The position numbers and the translations under genes are program-made. Shown here one piece after another: positions 41,646-50,442 of a stretch of 64,000 nt of DNA (positions are counted from its first letter, which is position 1; every line of letters begins with the position of its first letter). This DNA is from Ktedonosporobacter rubrisoli. Its GTDB lineage: Bacteria > Chloroflexota > Ktedonobacteria > Ktedonobacterales > Ktedonobacteraceae. The stretch spans positions 7,750,001 to 7,814,000 of the forward strand of contig NZ_CP035758.1 of NCBI RefSeq assembly GCF_004208415.1. Reading direction: 5' to 3'. The notes beneath the pieces are model-generated. The model searched no databases, was not told where the DNA came from, and saw only the letters and a program-made list of their open reading frames with translations.

Positions 41646-43250
41646 ATGCAAGAAAGTACAGTTGTTAAGCCCCAGGAAGAGAGCTCCCCGCCTCTTGCCG
41701 TTGAAATGCGAGATATAACCAAGGCCTGGCCTGGCGTAATTGCCGATGATCACGTTAATCTCGCTGTGCGCAAGGGGGAGATTCATGCTCTAGTTGGCGA
41801 GAATGGGGCAGGCAAATCAACCCTGATGAATATTCTCTATGGCCTGCTGCGCCCCGATAGTGGCGAGATTTTTATCAATGGCCAGAAGGTGGCGATTAAC
41901 GGGCCGCGCGATGCCATCCGCCTGGGTATCGGTATGGTGCACCAGCACTTTATGCTCATTCCTGTTCTGACTGTCGCTGAGAACATTATTCTTGGCCGCG
42001 AGCCCGGCGGCATGGTTGGAGCGCTGAATCTCAAAAAGGCCCGCACCGACATTCAGGAATTGAGCCGACAATATGGCTTGCCGATCAATCCCGATACTCT
42101 CGTCAAGGATCTTTCGGTCGGCCTGCAGCAGCGCGTAGAGATCCTGAAGGTGCTGGCGCGCGGCGCCGATATTCTGATTATGGATGAGCCGACTGGCGTG
42201 CTGACTCCGCAGGAGACCGACGAGCTCTTCGGAGTTCTGCGCGAACTTGTCAAGCGCGGCAAGACGATAATCTTTATCACGCATAAGCTGCGCGAAGTTC
42301 TGGAACTTACCGATAATATTACAGTTTTGCGCCGTGGCAAAAATGCCGGTACGCTGGTGACGCGCGAGACGAATCAGGCCGAGATCGCGCGCCTGATGGT
42401 TGGGCGCGAGGTCCTCTTGCGCGTAAACAAGACGCCGGCCAAACCTGGACCCGTGGTCCTGCACATAGAGGACGTCCATGCGCAATCTGATATCGGCCTT
42501 GAAGTGCTGCACGGCGTTAGCCTTGATGTGCATGCCGGCGAAATTCTTGGGATTGCCGGCGTCGAGGGCAATGGACAGACCGAGCTGGTCGAGGTGCTGT
42601 CGGGAATACGTAAGACGACAACTGGTAAGATTACGCTCACCCCGACGAAAGATGGTGGGCAGAGCCAGACCTATAACCTGACGACGATGGATGCGCGCAA
42701 GGTGCGCCAGATGGGACTTGCCCATATTCCCGAGGATCGGCGCGGCAGCGGGCTGGTTCTTGCCAATACGATTGAGGATAATTCGATTCTTGGCCAACAG
42801 CGCTGGCCACAGTTTTCCTGGAACCGCCTTGTCTTGCTCTGGCGCAATATCGCGAGCTGGGCCAGAAGGCTTGTTGCCGATTTTGATGTGCGCACTCCCT
42901 CTATCGAGGTGCCGGTGCAGGCGCTCTCCGGCGGGAATCAGCAAAAGGTAATCATCGCGCGCGAGCTGGCCAGCAATCCCGATGCGCTGATTGCGGCCCA
43001 GCCTACACGCGGCGTTGATATCGGCGCTATCGAGTTCATCCATCGCCGCCTGATCGAGCAGCGCGACGCCGGGAAGGCTGTTCTGCTGATCTCGGCGGAA
43101 CTTGAAGAGATTCGTTCACTTTCCGATCGTATCGCCGTGATGTACGAGGGGAAGGTTGTGGATATTGTGGGCGCGGATGCCAGCGAGGAAGAATTGGGCA
43201 TCTTGATGACCGGCGGCCATCTGGAGCATCCCGAGGCTCAGCAATCCTGA
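41646..43250 (+). CDS. Nucleoside-type ABC ATPase, two-domain (NupO/YufO-like)
   Basis: 534 aa with two ABC domains. Domain 1: Walker A GENGAGKSTL (about 52-61), signature DLSVGLQQRVEILKVL, Walker B ILIMDEPTGVLTPQE. Domain 2 has a degenerate Walker A (GVEGNGQTEL) and signature ALSGGNQQKVIIAREL, then ALIAAQPTRGVDIGA in place of a canonical Walker B Glu, which is normal for this family. The protein powers the NupPQ-like permeases. Unlike the common order, the ATPase follows the permeases and no binding protein precedes them. Confidence 0.92.
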   Translation: MQESTVVKPQEESSPPLAVEMRDITKAWPGVIADDHVNLAVRKGEIHALVGENGAGKSTLMNILYGLLRPDSGEIFINGQKVAINGPRDAIRLGIGMVHQHFMLIPVLTVAENIILGREPGGMVGALNLKKARTDIQELSRQYGLPINPDTLVKDLSVGLQQRVEILKVLARGADILIMDEPTGVLTPQETDELFGVLRELVKRGKTIIFITHKLREVLELTDNITVLRRGKNAGTLVTRETNQAEIARLMVGREVLLRVNKTPAKPGPVVLHIEDVHAQSDIGLEVLHGVSLDVHAGEILGIAGVEGNGQTELVEVLSGIRKTTTGKITLTPTKDGGQSQTYNLTTMDARKVRQMGLAHIPEDRRGSGLVLANTIEDNSILGQQRWPQFSWNRLVLLWRNIASWARRLVADFDVRTPSIEVPVQALSGGNQQKVIIARELASNPDALIAAQPTRGVDIGAIEFIHRRLIEQRDAGKAVLLISAELEEIRSLSDRIAVMYEGKVVDIVGADASEEELGILMTGGHLEHPEAQQS

Positions 43251-43261
43251 GCCGCAGTTGC

Positions 43262-43408
43262 GCGTCATCCCGAAAAATGTTTGCGCAGGGGTTCGAGAGG
43301 CAAGTCTCTGGCTGAGGGCCAGAGCTACGTTGCGATTGTGCTGACGTGCTCTGTTCTCTTCGCCCCGAGCGTGCCCTTACAAGTGGCACGCCACATGAGG
43401 GATGACGC
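43262..43408. repeat. Element with 10-bp terminal inverted repeats between convergent genes
   Basis: GCGTCATCCC (43262-43271) and its complement (43399-43408) bound 147 bp between the ABC operon and the helicase gene. Inside is a hairpin CTCTGG/CCAGAG. There is no T-tract at the ends, so it does not look like an intrinsic terminator; it may be a small mobile palindromic repeat (MITE-like). Confidence 0.45.
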
Positions 43409-43424
43409 TGACTTTTATCTTAGT

Positions 43425-45836
43425 TTACGATAGTTTTTCGAGGCGGGCAAAGTCAAGACTCAGGCGCTTTTTGCCGATTCTGCCCTGAAAGAGGACCTCG
43501 ACGAACTCGGTGCCCGCTTCCATCTCGCTTTTCAGGATCAGACCATCGCCGAACTTATCGTGGCGTACCTTATCGCCAGGTTTATACTGCTGGGCTTTGG
43601 ATCTGGGAGCCTCGGGCTTGCCGCGCTGGATCGAAGGTGGGACCGGGGGCGGCAGCTTGGAGCGCAGCTGCGAAGAAAAAGAGGGAGCCGACTTATAGCC
43701 GGGCCCGCTCTTCTGGGGCGTGCCGCTACCAAACACGCGCCCGCCATCCTCCTCATAGACATCCTGATTGTAATCGTCATCCCAGCTGTCCCGGCGCTGC
43801 TTGCTCTTTGCGGCGCTGGCAGCCTGTCCGGCCACACCAGAAGTGGAAATGAGATGCTGGGGGATATCGTCAAGGAAGCGCGAGGGCTCGGTATACTGCG
43901 TATCGCCAAAGAGCGAGCGCCGGCGCGCGCGGACCAGGTAGAGGCGCTGCATAGCTCGCGTAAAGCCTACATAAGCCAGGCGGCGTTCTTCCTCTAATTG
44001 TTCGGGCTGGCTCACTGAGCGCGAGTGGGGCAGCGAGCCCTCATCCATGCCAACGATAAAGACCACAGGAAATTCCAGGCCCTTGGCGGCATGCAGCGTG
44101 ATGAGGGTAACTGCATCGCTATTCTCTTCGTGAGCCAGGGTACCATCTTCGCTGGTCTGTGCGGTATCCGCACCGCCGACCAGGGCCACATTCTCTAGAA
44201 ACAGTTCGAGGGCTACGCGCGTATCGATCTCGGAATAGTCCTCGGCCACACGGCGCAATTCCAGCACGTTGCCCCAGCGGTCCAGCTCCTCTTCGGGGTT
44301 GGTGCGCAATTCCGGGCCGTAGCCAGTGCGCTCGGCGATCCGGTTCAGCAGCTCGGGCAGGTTGAGTTCATCGAGGGCCGAGGTCAAATCTTCCATCATT
44401 TCGGCGAAGGTGGCAAGGGCATTTTTGGCAGCTTTGCCCAGTGTTGGATGCTGAGAGATGGACTGAATAGCTGTATAGAGCGAGATGCGTTGCTGCCTGG
44501 CCCACTGCTGCAATTCGCCAACTGTGCGCGGACCAATCTTGCGATTTGGCACGTTAACGATGCGCTGCAGGCTCAGGTCATCGTGAGGATTGGCCAGCAA
44601 ACGCATATAGGCCAGCATGTCTTTAATTTCTTTGCGCTCATAGAACTTGCGGCTGCCGATCACTTTATAGGGGATGTTAAGGCGCAAGAATTGTTCTTCC
44701 AGGGCACGCGATTGCGCATTGGTGCGATACATCACTGCCACCTCGCCACGGCTGTCGATCTCGCCGCGTGCCAGCAGACGGATGACCTCGTGGGCAGTAA
44801 AGAGCCCTTCCTGCTCCTCGTTATAGGCCTCGTGGACGATGACCTTCTCACCGCTCCCCTGAGCCGTCCAGAGCTTCTTATCCTTACGATAGCGATTCTG
44901 GCGTACAATGCCCTGGGCAGCGTCGAGAATCGTCTGTGTCGAGCGGTAGTTCTGTTCAAGCAGGATAACGCGCGTCTCGGGAAAATCGTTCTCAAAGCGA
45001 ATGACGTTCTCGGCGCTGGCGCCGCGCCAGGTATAGATCATCTGGTCGTCATCGCCCACGACACAGACATTGCCAAGGCCCGTGGGTCGCTCTGACGTGC
45101 CGTAACCCAGCAGGCGAATCAATTTATATTGGGGTAGGTTGCAGTCCTGAAACTCATCGACGTGGACGTATTGCCAGCGCTGCTGATAGCGCTTGAGCAC
45201 TTCAGGCTCGCGTCGCCACAACTGCTCGGTGAGCATAAGTAGATCGTCAAAATCGACGGCGTTATTGCTGCGCAAGCGGCGCTGATAGACTTTATAGACG
45301 CGGGCCGCGACCTCCTCGATGTATTTGGAAGCCTGCTCAGCCATCTGTTCGGGAACCAGCAGTTCATTTTTGGCGCGCGAGATATAGGCCTGCATAACGG
45401 GCGGGCGGTACTGCTTCTCATCAAGGTCCAGCTCTTTGACGGCCTGCTTGACCAGGCTTGCCTGATCGTCGGTGTCGAAGATCACGAAAGAGCGGTCGAG
45501 GCCCAGGGGAGCAAGATAGTCAGCTTCCATACGTAAGACGCGTGCGCAGATGGCGTGGAAGGTGCCAATGTTCATCTCTTTGGAAGCGCTCACGCCCACA
45601 AGCTTTTCCAGGCGCTCGCGCATCTCGCGGGCCGCCTTGTTGGTGAAGGTCACGGCGAGAATGCGCCAGGGATAGATATGCTCGCGCTGGACAAGATAGG
45701 CGATGCGATGGGTGATGACGCGGGTCTTCCCGCTGCCTGGACCGGCCAGGATCAGGACGGGTCCTTGAGTAGAGGTGACGGCCTCGCGCTGTGGTTCGTT
45801 TAATCCTGCTAACAAATCTTGCTCCAACATCATCAC
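43425..45836 (-). CDS. pcrA: UvrD/PcrA-type DNA helicase
   Basis: 803 aa. Superfamily 1 helicase for repair, replication restart and displacement of RecA. Motifs: Q motif LNEPQREAV, Walker A GPGSGKTRVI (32-41), II VHVDEFQDCN, III GDDDQMIYTWRGA, IV QNYRSTQTIL, V TLHAAKGLEFPVVFIVGM, VI RLAYVGFTRAM. The C-terminus holds the PcrA-type end KPGDKVRHDKFGDGLILKSE. It is complete. A start three codons downstream (MLEQD) is possible, since the first three codons are all ATG. No neighbours co-transcribed. Confidence 0.95.
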   Translation of the reverse strand: MMMLEQDLLAGLNEPQREAVTSTQGPVLILAGPGSGKTRVITHRIAYLVQREHIYPWRILAVTFTNKAAREMRERLEKLVGVSASKEMNIGTFHAICARVLRMEADYLAPLGLDRSFVIFDTDDQASLVKQAVKELDLDEKQYRPPVMQAYISRAKNELLVPEQMAEQASKYIEEVAARVYKVYQRRLRSNNAVDFDDLLMLTEQLWRREPEVLKRYQQRWQYVHVDEFQDCNLPQYKLIRLLGYGTSERPTGLGNVCVVGDDDQMIYTWRGASAENVIRFENDFPETRVILLEQNYRSTQTILDAAQGIVRQNRYRKDKKLWTAQGSGEKVIVHEAYNEEQEGLFTAHEVIRLLARGEIDSRGEVAVMYRTNAQSRALEEQFLRLNIPYKVIGSRKFYERKEIKDMLAYMRLLANPHDDLSLQRIVNVPNRKIGPRTVGELQQWARQQRISLYTAIQSISQHPTLGKAAKNALATFAEMMEDLTSALDELNLPELLNRIAERTGYGPELRTNPEEELDRWGNVLELRRVAEDYSEIDTRVALELFLENVALVGGADTAQTSEDGTLAHEENSDAVTLITLHAAKGLEFPVVFIVGMDEGSLPHSRSVSQPEQLEEERRLAYVGFTRAMQRLYLVRARRRSLFGDTQYTEPSRFLDDIPQHLISTSGVAGQAASAAKSKQRRDSWDDDYNQDVYEEDGGRVFGSGTPQKSGPGYKSAPSFSSQLRSKLPPPVPPSIQRGKPEAPRSKAQQYKPGDKVRHDKFGDGLILKSEMEAGTEFVEVLFQGRIGKKRLSLDFARLEKLS

Positions 45837-46675
45837 TTCCTTAAATCACGTGCCCTCCCACGGCCAGGGGTGGCGCCGCTGGCCAGGAGATCGCGGCTGA
45901 ACTCAACTTCTTTATAGTAGCCCATCGTGGGGATGAAAAGACGAAAGAAATCTTTTAGTTTAAATAAGCTGTTAACTTTTTTATCGAGGCTATTGTACCA
46001 CAGCAGGACGCGCGAGGATAGCGCAGCCGGAATTTATGGTACCAGAGCAAAGCAAGGCATCGATCTATCCAGAGGTCTGTGTGCCAGCTTGCCAGCCTGG
46101 ACTTGCGAAGTAAAGCTGGGTGAAACACTGTGAGTAGGTTTGCTATACCTATGGGATGGGCAACGAGATAAACAGAAGCCAGGAAAGGCTCTCCAGGTCC
46201 ATTCAAAGCTCGCTCTTTTTTCTCGCGAGGAACCAGTCACAGCTGAGCCTGGTGAAAGCAAGAGAAGCGAGAAGGATGTCCTCAAGCCGCATGAGGGGTT
46301 CCATCTCGTGGTACATCCCGTGTGACCAGGGCTACCGCAAAACCACAAGAATTTCCTAGTCGGTCTCTCTTCAGCGTGCTACACTGGAGTCATCCAGCGT
46401 GGGTAGGGACGGGACAAACAGAGGAACATGGTCGCCTCTTTGCCAATTTCGTGAAACAGGAGACGGGGCTTGCTGAGCATCAGAAAAACGCGTCTCGTCT
46501 TTTCCCAGTTGTCCTCCTGACAAGATTTTCAAGGAGGGATAAGAACAAGGTGGAACTGAAGAAATTTCATCTCGTTGCGCATCCCGTTGGCTATACATTA
46601 CAGGTGGTGATACACTGAAAACTCTACAGGTGATAACGTTATGTCTATCTACTCTTAACGAAGAGGAGCAACGCT
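45837..46675. other. Intergenic region with a degenerate inverted-repeat element
   Basis: About 840 bp between the divergent helicase and decarboxylase genes. A motif reading ATCTCGTTGC-CATCCC occurs near 46575 on plus and, inverted, near 46155; a third relative lies near 46303 on plus (CCATCTCGTGGTACATCCCG). Translated, all three give a (V/F)HLVAHP-like phrase. The rest shows no gene. The right end carries the decarboxylase ribosome site (GAAGAGGAG). Confidence 0.45.
46139..46605. repeat. Candidate non-autonomous element with imperfect terminal inverted repeats
   Basis: Left arm (46139-46173, minus) and right arm (46565-46600, plus) agree at about 25 of 33 positions, including TATCTCGTTGC or CATCTCGTTGC and CATCCC. 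No transposase is present between them, and no flanking target duplication could be established. Possibly a decayed insertion or a family of intergenic repeats. Confidence 0.4.
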
Positions 46676-48181
46676 ATGGAAGAAAGCAGACCTCTTGATG
46701 TCGCCCAGCAACTAACTTCGACCGGTGATATGGACCCCGAGGACCTGCGTCGCTACGGTCACCAGATTGTCGACTGGATCGCCGATTATCTCAAGAATAG
46801 CCGCCAATATCCCGTATTATCCCAGATTACGCCAGGCTCGATTCGCCTGGCTTTGCCCGCCAAGCCGCCAGAACAGCCCGAGCCTATGGAGCAGATCCTT
46901 GCCGACTTTGAGCAAACGCTTATGCCTGGCCTTACGCACTGGAATGTGCCAGGTTTTATGGCCTATTTCGCGATTACTTCCTCTGGCCCTGGCATCCTTG
47001 GCGAGATGCTCAGCAGCGCCTTGAATGTCAATGCGATGCTCTGGCGCACCTCGCCGGCGGCGACCGAGCTTGAGCAGGTGGCCCTCGATTGGCTGCGCCA
47101 GATGTTGGGTCTGCCCAAACCGCTTTTTGGTGTCATTAACGATACTGCCTCAACCGGCGTGCTCTATGCCCTGGCCGCCGCACGGGAAGCTATTCCTGAT
47201 CTGGCGATCCGTCAGAAAGGCATGGCCGGACGACCCGAGCTGCCCCGCCTGCGCTGCTATACTTCGGAGCAGGCTCATTCATCCGTTGAGAAGGCAATCA
47301 TCACGCTGGGGATCGGTCAGGAGGGCCTGCGCAAGATTCCGACCGATAGCGAGTTTCGTATGGACGTCGCTGCGCTTGAGCGCGCGATTGAGGAAGATCT
47401 GGCCGCCGGCTGGCGACCCTTTGCCGTGGTTCCTACGATAGGCACAACTTCTACCACCAGCATCGATCCGGTGCCAGCGGTGGCCGATATCTGCGAGCGC
47501 TACGGGCTTTGGCTGCACGTCGATGCCTCCTATGCCGGCTCGGCGGCCGTCAATCCTGATTTGCACTGGATTCTTGCCGGCTGCGAGCGCGCGGATTCGC
47601 TGATCGTGAATCCGCATAAATGGCTGTTTGTGCCCATCGACTGCAGCGTGCTCTATACGCGCAAGCCGGATGTGGTCAAGGCGGCCTTTAGCCTGATCCC
47701 GGAATATCTGCGCAACGCGGAAAGTCAGGGCGACGAGGTGCCAAACCTTATGGATTATGGCAATGCTCTGGGACGTCGCTTCCGTTCGCTTAAGCTGTGG
47801 ATGGTTTTGCGCTACTTTGGTCAGGAGGGCCTGGCTGCGCGCATTCGGGAACATCTGCGTCTGGCCCAGCTCGTTGTGAAGTGGGTAAAGGAAACGCCGG
47901 GCTTCGAACTGCTGGCCCCCACGCCTTTCAGTACTGTCTGTTTCCGCGTGCATCCCCAGGGTCTTGACGATGAGGCTAAGCTTGATGCGCTAAATGAACG
48001 CGTCATGAACCGCGTTAACGAGGCAGGACACTTTTTCCTCTCGCACACCAAGTTGCACGATAAGTATACGATTCGTATCGCCATCGGGAATCTGCACACG
48101 AACGAGCAGGATATACGCGCTTTGTGGGCCGAGCTGCAGAACTATGCGCAGAGCGAGCTCAAGGTCATTACCTCGGCTTAA
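46676..48181 (+). CDS. PLP-dependent group II aromatic-L-amino-acid decarboxylase family
   Basis: 501 aa, with GAGGAG before the ATG. The decarboxylase signature: HWNVPGFMAYFAITSSGPGILGEMLSS, WRTSPAATELEQVALDW, LHVDASYAGSAAVNP, and the PLP-binding Lys in IVNPHKWLFVPIDCS near residue 320. Length and motifs are closest to plant/animal aromatic amino acid decarboxylases (Tyr, Trp, DOPA). The exact substrate is not determined; the product would be an amine. No transporter adjoins. A convergent oxidoreductase follows, separated by a bidirectional-looking stem at 48366-48399. Confidence 0.9.
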   Translation: MEESRPLDVAQQLTSTGDMDPEDLRRYGHQIVDWIADYLKNSRQYPVLSQITPGSIRLALPAKPPEQPEPMEQILADFEQTLMPGLTHWNVPGFMAYFAITSSGPGILGEMLSSALNVNAMLWRTSPAATELEQVALDWLRQMLGLPKPLFGVINDTASTGVLYALAAAREAIPDLAIRQKGMAGRPELPRLRCYTSEQAHSSVEKAIITLGIGQEGLRKIPTDSEFRMDVAALERAIEEDLAAGWRPFAVVPTIGTTSTTSIDPVPAVADICERYGLWLHVDASYAGSAAVNPDLHWILAGCERADSLIVNPHKWLFVPIDCSVLYTRKPDVVKAAFSLIPEYLRNAESQGDEVPNLMDYGNALGRRFRSLKLWMVLRYFGQEGLAARIREHLRLAQLVVKWVKETPGFELLAPTPFSTVCFRVHPQGLDDEAKLDALNERVMNRVNEAGHFFLSHTKLHDKYTIRIAIGNLHTNEQDIRALWAELQNYAQSELKVITSA

Positions 48182-48365
48182 GGGATAATGGAGCTGGATG
48201 CTAGACGGGAAGCAGCTACAGCCTGCTTGGAAGGTAGGAACTCTCTCACTGACTTTCTTCAGCAGTTTGTATGTAGGCTGGCTTTTGTAAGGTATTGTCT
48301 CTATCTAGTTCGGACCATTCCTGACTAGTTATGACCTATCAGGTCTGCATTGCGCTAAGAAGCAA

Positions 48366-48399
48366 AGAAGGCTGGGCATTTTTGTGAGCTCAGCCTTCT
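48366..48399 (-). terminator. Stem-loop between convergent decarboxylase and oxidoreductase genes
   Basis: AGAAGGCTG (48366-48374) pairs with CAGCCTTCT (48391-48399), 16-nt loop. On the minus strand TTTGCTTCTT follows, so it probably ends the oxidoreductase transcript, 24 bp past its stop; the plus side has no T-tract. Confidence 0.6.
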
Positions 48400-48422
48400 G
48401 CTGTAGGTTCGTATTCCCAATT

Positions 48423-49445
48423 TTAATCCAGGCTAATGAGTACTTTGCCGAAGGGCTGGGCCTCCTGATAGTAGCTGTAGGCGGCCCGGGCCTCCGCGAA
48501 GGGGAACACGCGATCAATGACCGGTCTCATTTTGTTAGCTGTGATGGCCTGATTCATGGCCAGGAATTGCGCGCGGCTGCCCAAGGCGATGCTGCGCAAC
48601 ATGACCAGCCCACCCATAAGCGCGCCATGCAGATCGTTATCTGGCGAGGCTGGAGCATTCGAGGTGAAGGCAATCGAAGCTACCTCACCAGCCACGCACG
48701 TCGCCTTGATCGACTGCACAATGGTGGCCGGTCCGCCAACCTCAATGACATGCTCGACGCCCTTGCCTTCGGTCAGTTCGCGTACCGCAAGATGCCACTC
48801 GGGCGTTGTGCGATAGTTGATTACGGCATCGGCGCCCAGAGCTTTGAGGCGCGTGGCCTTCTGCGCGCTGGATGTGGTAGCGATGACGCGCGCCCCAAAG
48901 AGTTTGGCGAACTGCAAGGCAAAGAGCGAGACGCCGCCCGAACCCAGCGTAAGTACGGTCTGGCCGGCGCTCAGTCCCTGGCCACCGGTGAGCGCATTCC
49001 AGGCCGTGACGGCGGCACAGGGCAGGGTTGCGGCCTCCTCGAAGGAAAGATGTTCCGGAATGGGTATGACGCCCTCTTCGGGTAAGATGGCATATTCAGT
49101 CAACATGCCATCCATAAAGCTGCCAAGCTGGCTGGCCACCTCGCGCGAATAGGGGCCATCCTGCCAGTAAGGGAAGACGACGCTGGCCACGCGCTGGCCC
49201 TCCCTGACGCGCGTGACGCCCTCGCCAAGGGCAACGACAGTGCCCGCACCATCGCATACCGGAACCACATCCGGTCGAATGGGTAGAGGATAGCGCCCCT
49301 GCATAAGGATCGACAGTTCACGAAAATTGAGCGAGCAAGCCCGCACCTGGACCAGTACTTCGCGCCGGCCCGGCTTTGGCATGTCGTGTTCCCGCAACAC
49401 AAGCCCGTCAAGGCCGGCTCCTGGATGGATATGATAACTCTTCAT
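48423..49445 (-). CDS. Zinc-independent MDR-family NAD(P)-dependent oxidoreductase
   Basis: 340 aa. The GroES-like N-terminal half (EVLVQVRACSLNFRELSILM) lacks the catalytic zinc cysteine, with Asn-Phe-Arg in place. The Rossmann half has QTVLTLGSGGVSLFALQFAKLFGARVIATTSS (about 165-196) and VEHVIEVGGPATIVQS. Substrate unknown; similar proteins reduce quinones or alkenals. It precedes a VOC gene upstream (36-bp gap), probably in one unit. Confidence 0.88.
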   Translation of the reverse strand: MKSYHIHPGAGLDGLVLREHDMPKPGRREVLVQVRACSLNFRELSILMQGRYPLPIRPDVVPVCDGAGTVVALGEGVTRVREGQRVASVVFPYWQDGPYSREVASQLGSFMDGMLTEYAILPEEGVIPIPEHLSFEEAATLPCAAVTAWNALTGGQGLSAGQTVLTLGSGGVSLFALQFAKLFGARVIATTSSAQKATRLKALGADAVINYRTTPEWHLAVRELTEGKGVEHVIEVGGPATIVQSIKATCVAGEVASIAFTSNAPASPDNDLHGALMGGLVMLRSIALGSRAQFLAMNQAITANKMRPVIDRVFPFAEARAAYSYYQEAQPFGKVLISLD

Positions 49446-49480
49446 GAAAGCTTCTTTCTTTACTTAGCAAGGCAATTTGA

Positions 49481-50278
49481 TTAGAGTAAGACGCCCACGG
49501 GAGTCTGCGCGGCAGCTCTCACTTCAGGCTTATGCTGGCTGAGGGCAAATACAGCTCCCTGCGGGTCGCGCAAGGTAGCACTTCGCCCAAAGGGGCTATT
49601 TCTGGCCGGCAATAGCACCTGTGCACCGAGCTCAATAGCGCGCGCAACGCTGGCGTCTGTGTCAGCAACTGCAAAGTAGATCCGCCAGTATGGCTCGGCT
49701 TCCCATGCGGAGCCAGGGCTTGGGGCGAGCATGCCGGCGATACCGCGTCCGCCATTAAAGAAGTAGGTGAACGTAAAGCCGCCACCCATATCTTGCGCAC
49801 GGGGTTCCCAGTTGAAAACCTGCGTGTAGAAACGCTGGCCCTCCTCAAGCTGGCGTGTAGTCAGCTGGTTGAAGGTGAGCGAGACCGGCTGATTGAACAT
49901 CTGCGCCGTTGCGTAGTCGCTGGATTGCCAGAGGCCGAATATGGCCCCTGCGGAATCGCGTAGAAGCGCTGCTCTGGTCTGAGCCGAGATAGCTGTCTCC
50001 AGCAGCAGGGAGCCGCCAGCGCTCTGGATCCGTTGCAGGCTGCGTGTGATGTCCTGCGTCGAGATATAGCTAAGCCACTGCGCGGATGGCAGCTCCGCCG
50101 GGAGCGCGCGCAGGCCAGCGACGATCTTGCCTTCAGAGGTATACAGCCGGTAGTCGCCGTCAGGCTCGGTTTGGCTTTCCGCCCAGCCGAACAGATTACT
50201 ATAGAAAGCGCTGGATGCCTCGATATCGGGCGAGAGCAGATCAACCCAGATGGGCGTGCCGAGGGGATAGTGAATCAT
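49481..50278 (-). CDS. Two-domain VOC (glyoxalase/bleomycin-resistance) protein
   Basis: 265 aa from the ATG at 50278, seven bases after AAGGAG; the longer frame starts further upstream without such a site. Two VOC repeats: IWVDLLSPDIEASSAFYSNLFGW (about 9-31) and FNQLTTRQLEEGQRFYTQVFNWE (about 145-167). Each is a beta-alpha-beta-beta-beta unit of the fold used by glyoxalases, dioxygenases and antibiotic-binding proteins. No clear metal-ligand triad is evident. Role unknown. Divergent from the broken WYL regulator, which may have controlled it. Confidence 0.85.
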   Translation of the reverse strand: MIHYPLGTPIWVDLLSPDIEASSAFYSNLFGWAESQTEPDGDYRLYTSEGKIVAGLRALPAELPSAQWLSYISTQDITRSLQRIQSAGGSLLLETAISAQTRAALLRDSAGAIFGLWQSSDYATAQMFNQPVSLTFNQLTTRQLEEGQRFYTQVFNWEPRAQDMGGGFTFTYFFNGGRGIAGMLAPSPGSAWEAEPYWRIYFAVADTDASVARAIELGAQVLLPARNSPFGRSATLRDPQGAVFALSQHKPEVRAAAQTPVGVLL

Positions 50279-50372
50279 AAATGTACTCCTTTTGCCTCCC
50301 TGTTCGGGCAATATAGGCTAGCTTCTCTTGCTTGATAGAGCGGCACTTCTTTTGTGGCCCTCTTTGATATTC

Positions 50373-50401
50373 TTGATTGTAGGCTGATAAGCTGATAGAA
50401 T
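50373..50401 (+). promoter_or_regulatory. Promoter of the WYL regulator gene
   Basis: TTGATT (50373-50378), 17-bp spacer, TAGAAT (50396-50401), 42 bp before the ATG at 50443, in the region divergent from the VOC gene. Confidence 0.65.
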
Positions 50402-50442
50402 CGTTCCTAATTGGAGAGGCCTTTTGTACAGGAGCAAGAAAA

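Noticed and set aside
41817..43043. Long 408-codon frame antisense to the ABC ATPase
   Set aside because: The ATPase frame has all ABC motifs; the antisense product has none and is a codon-use shadow.
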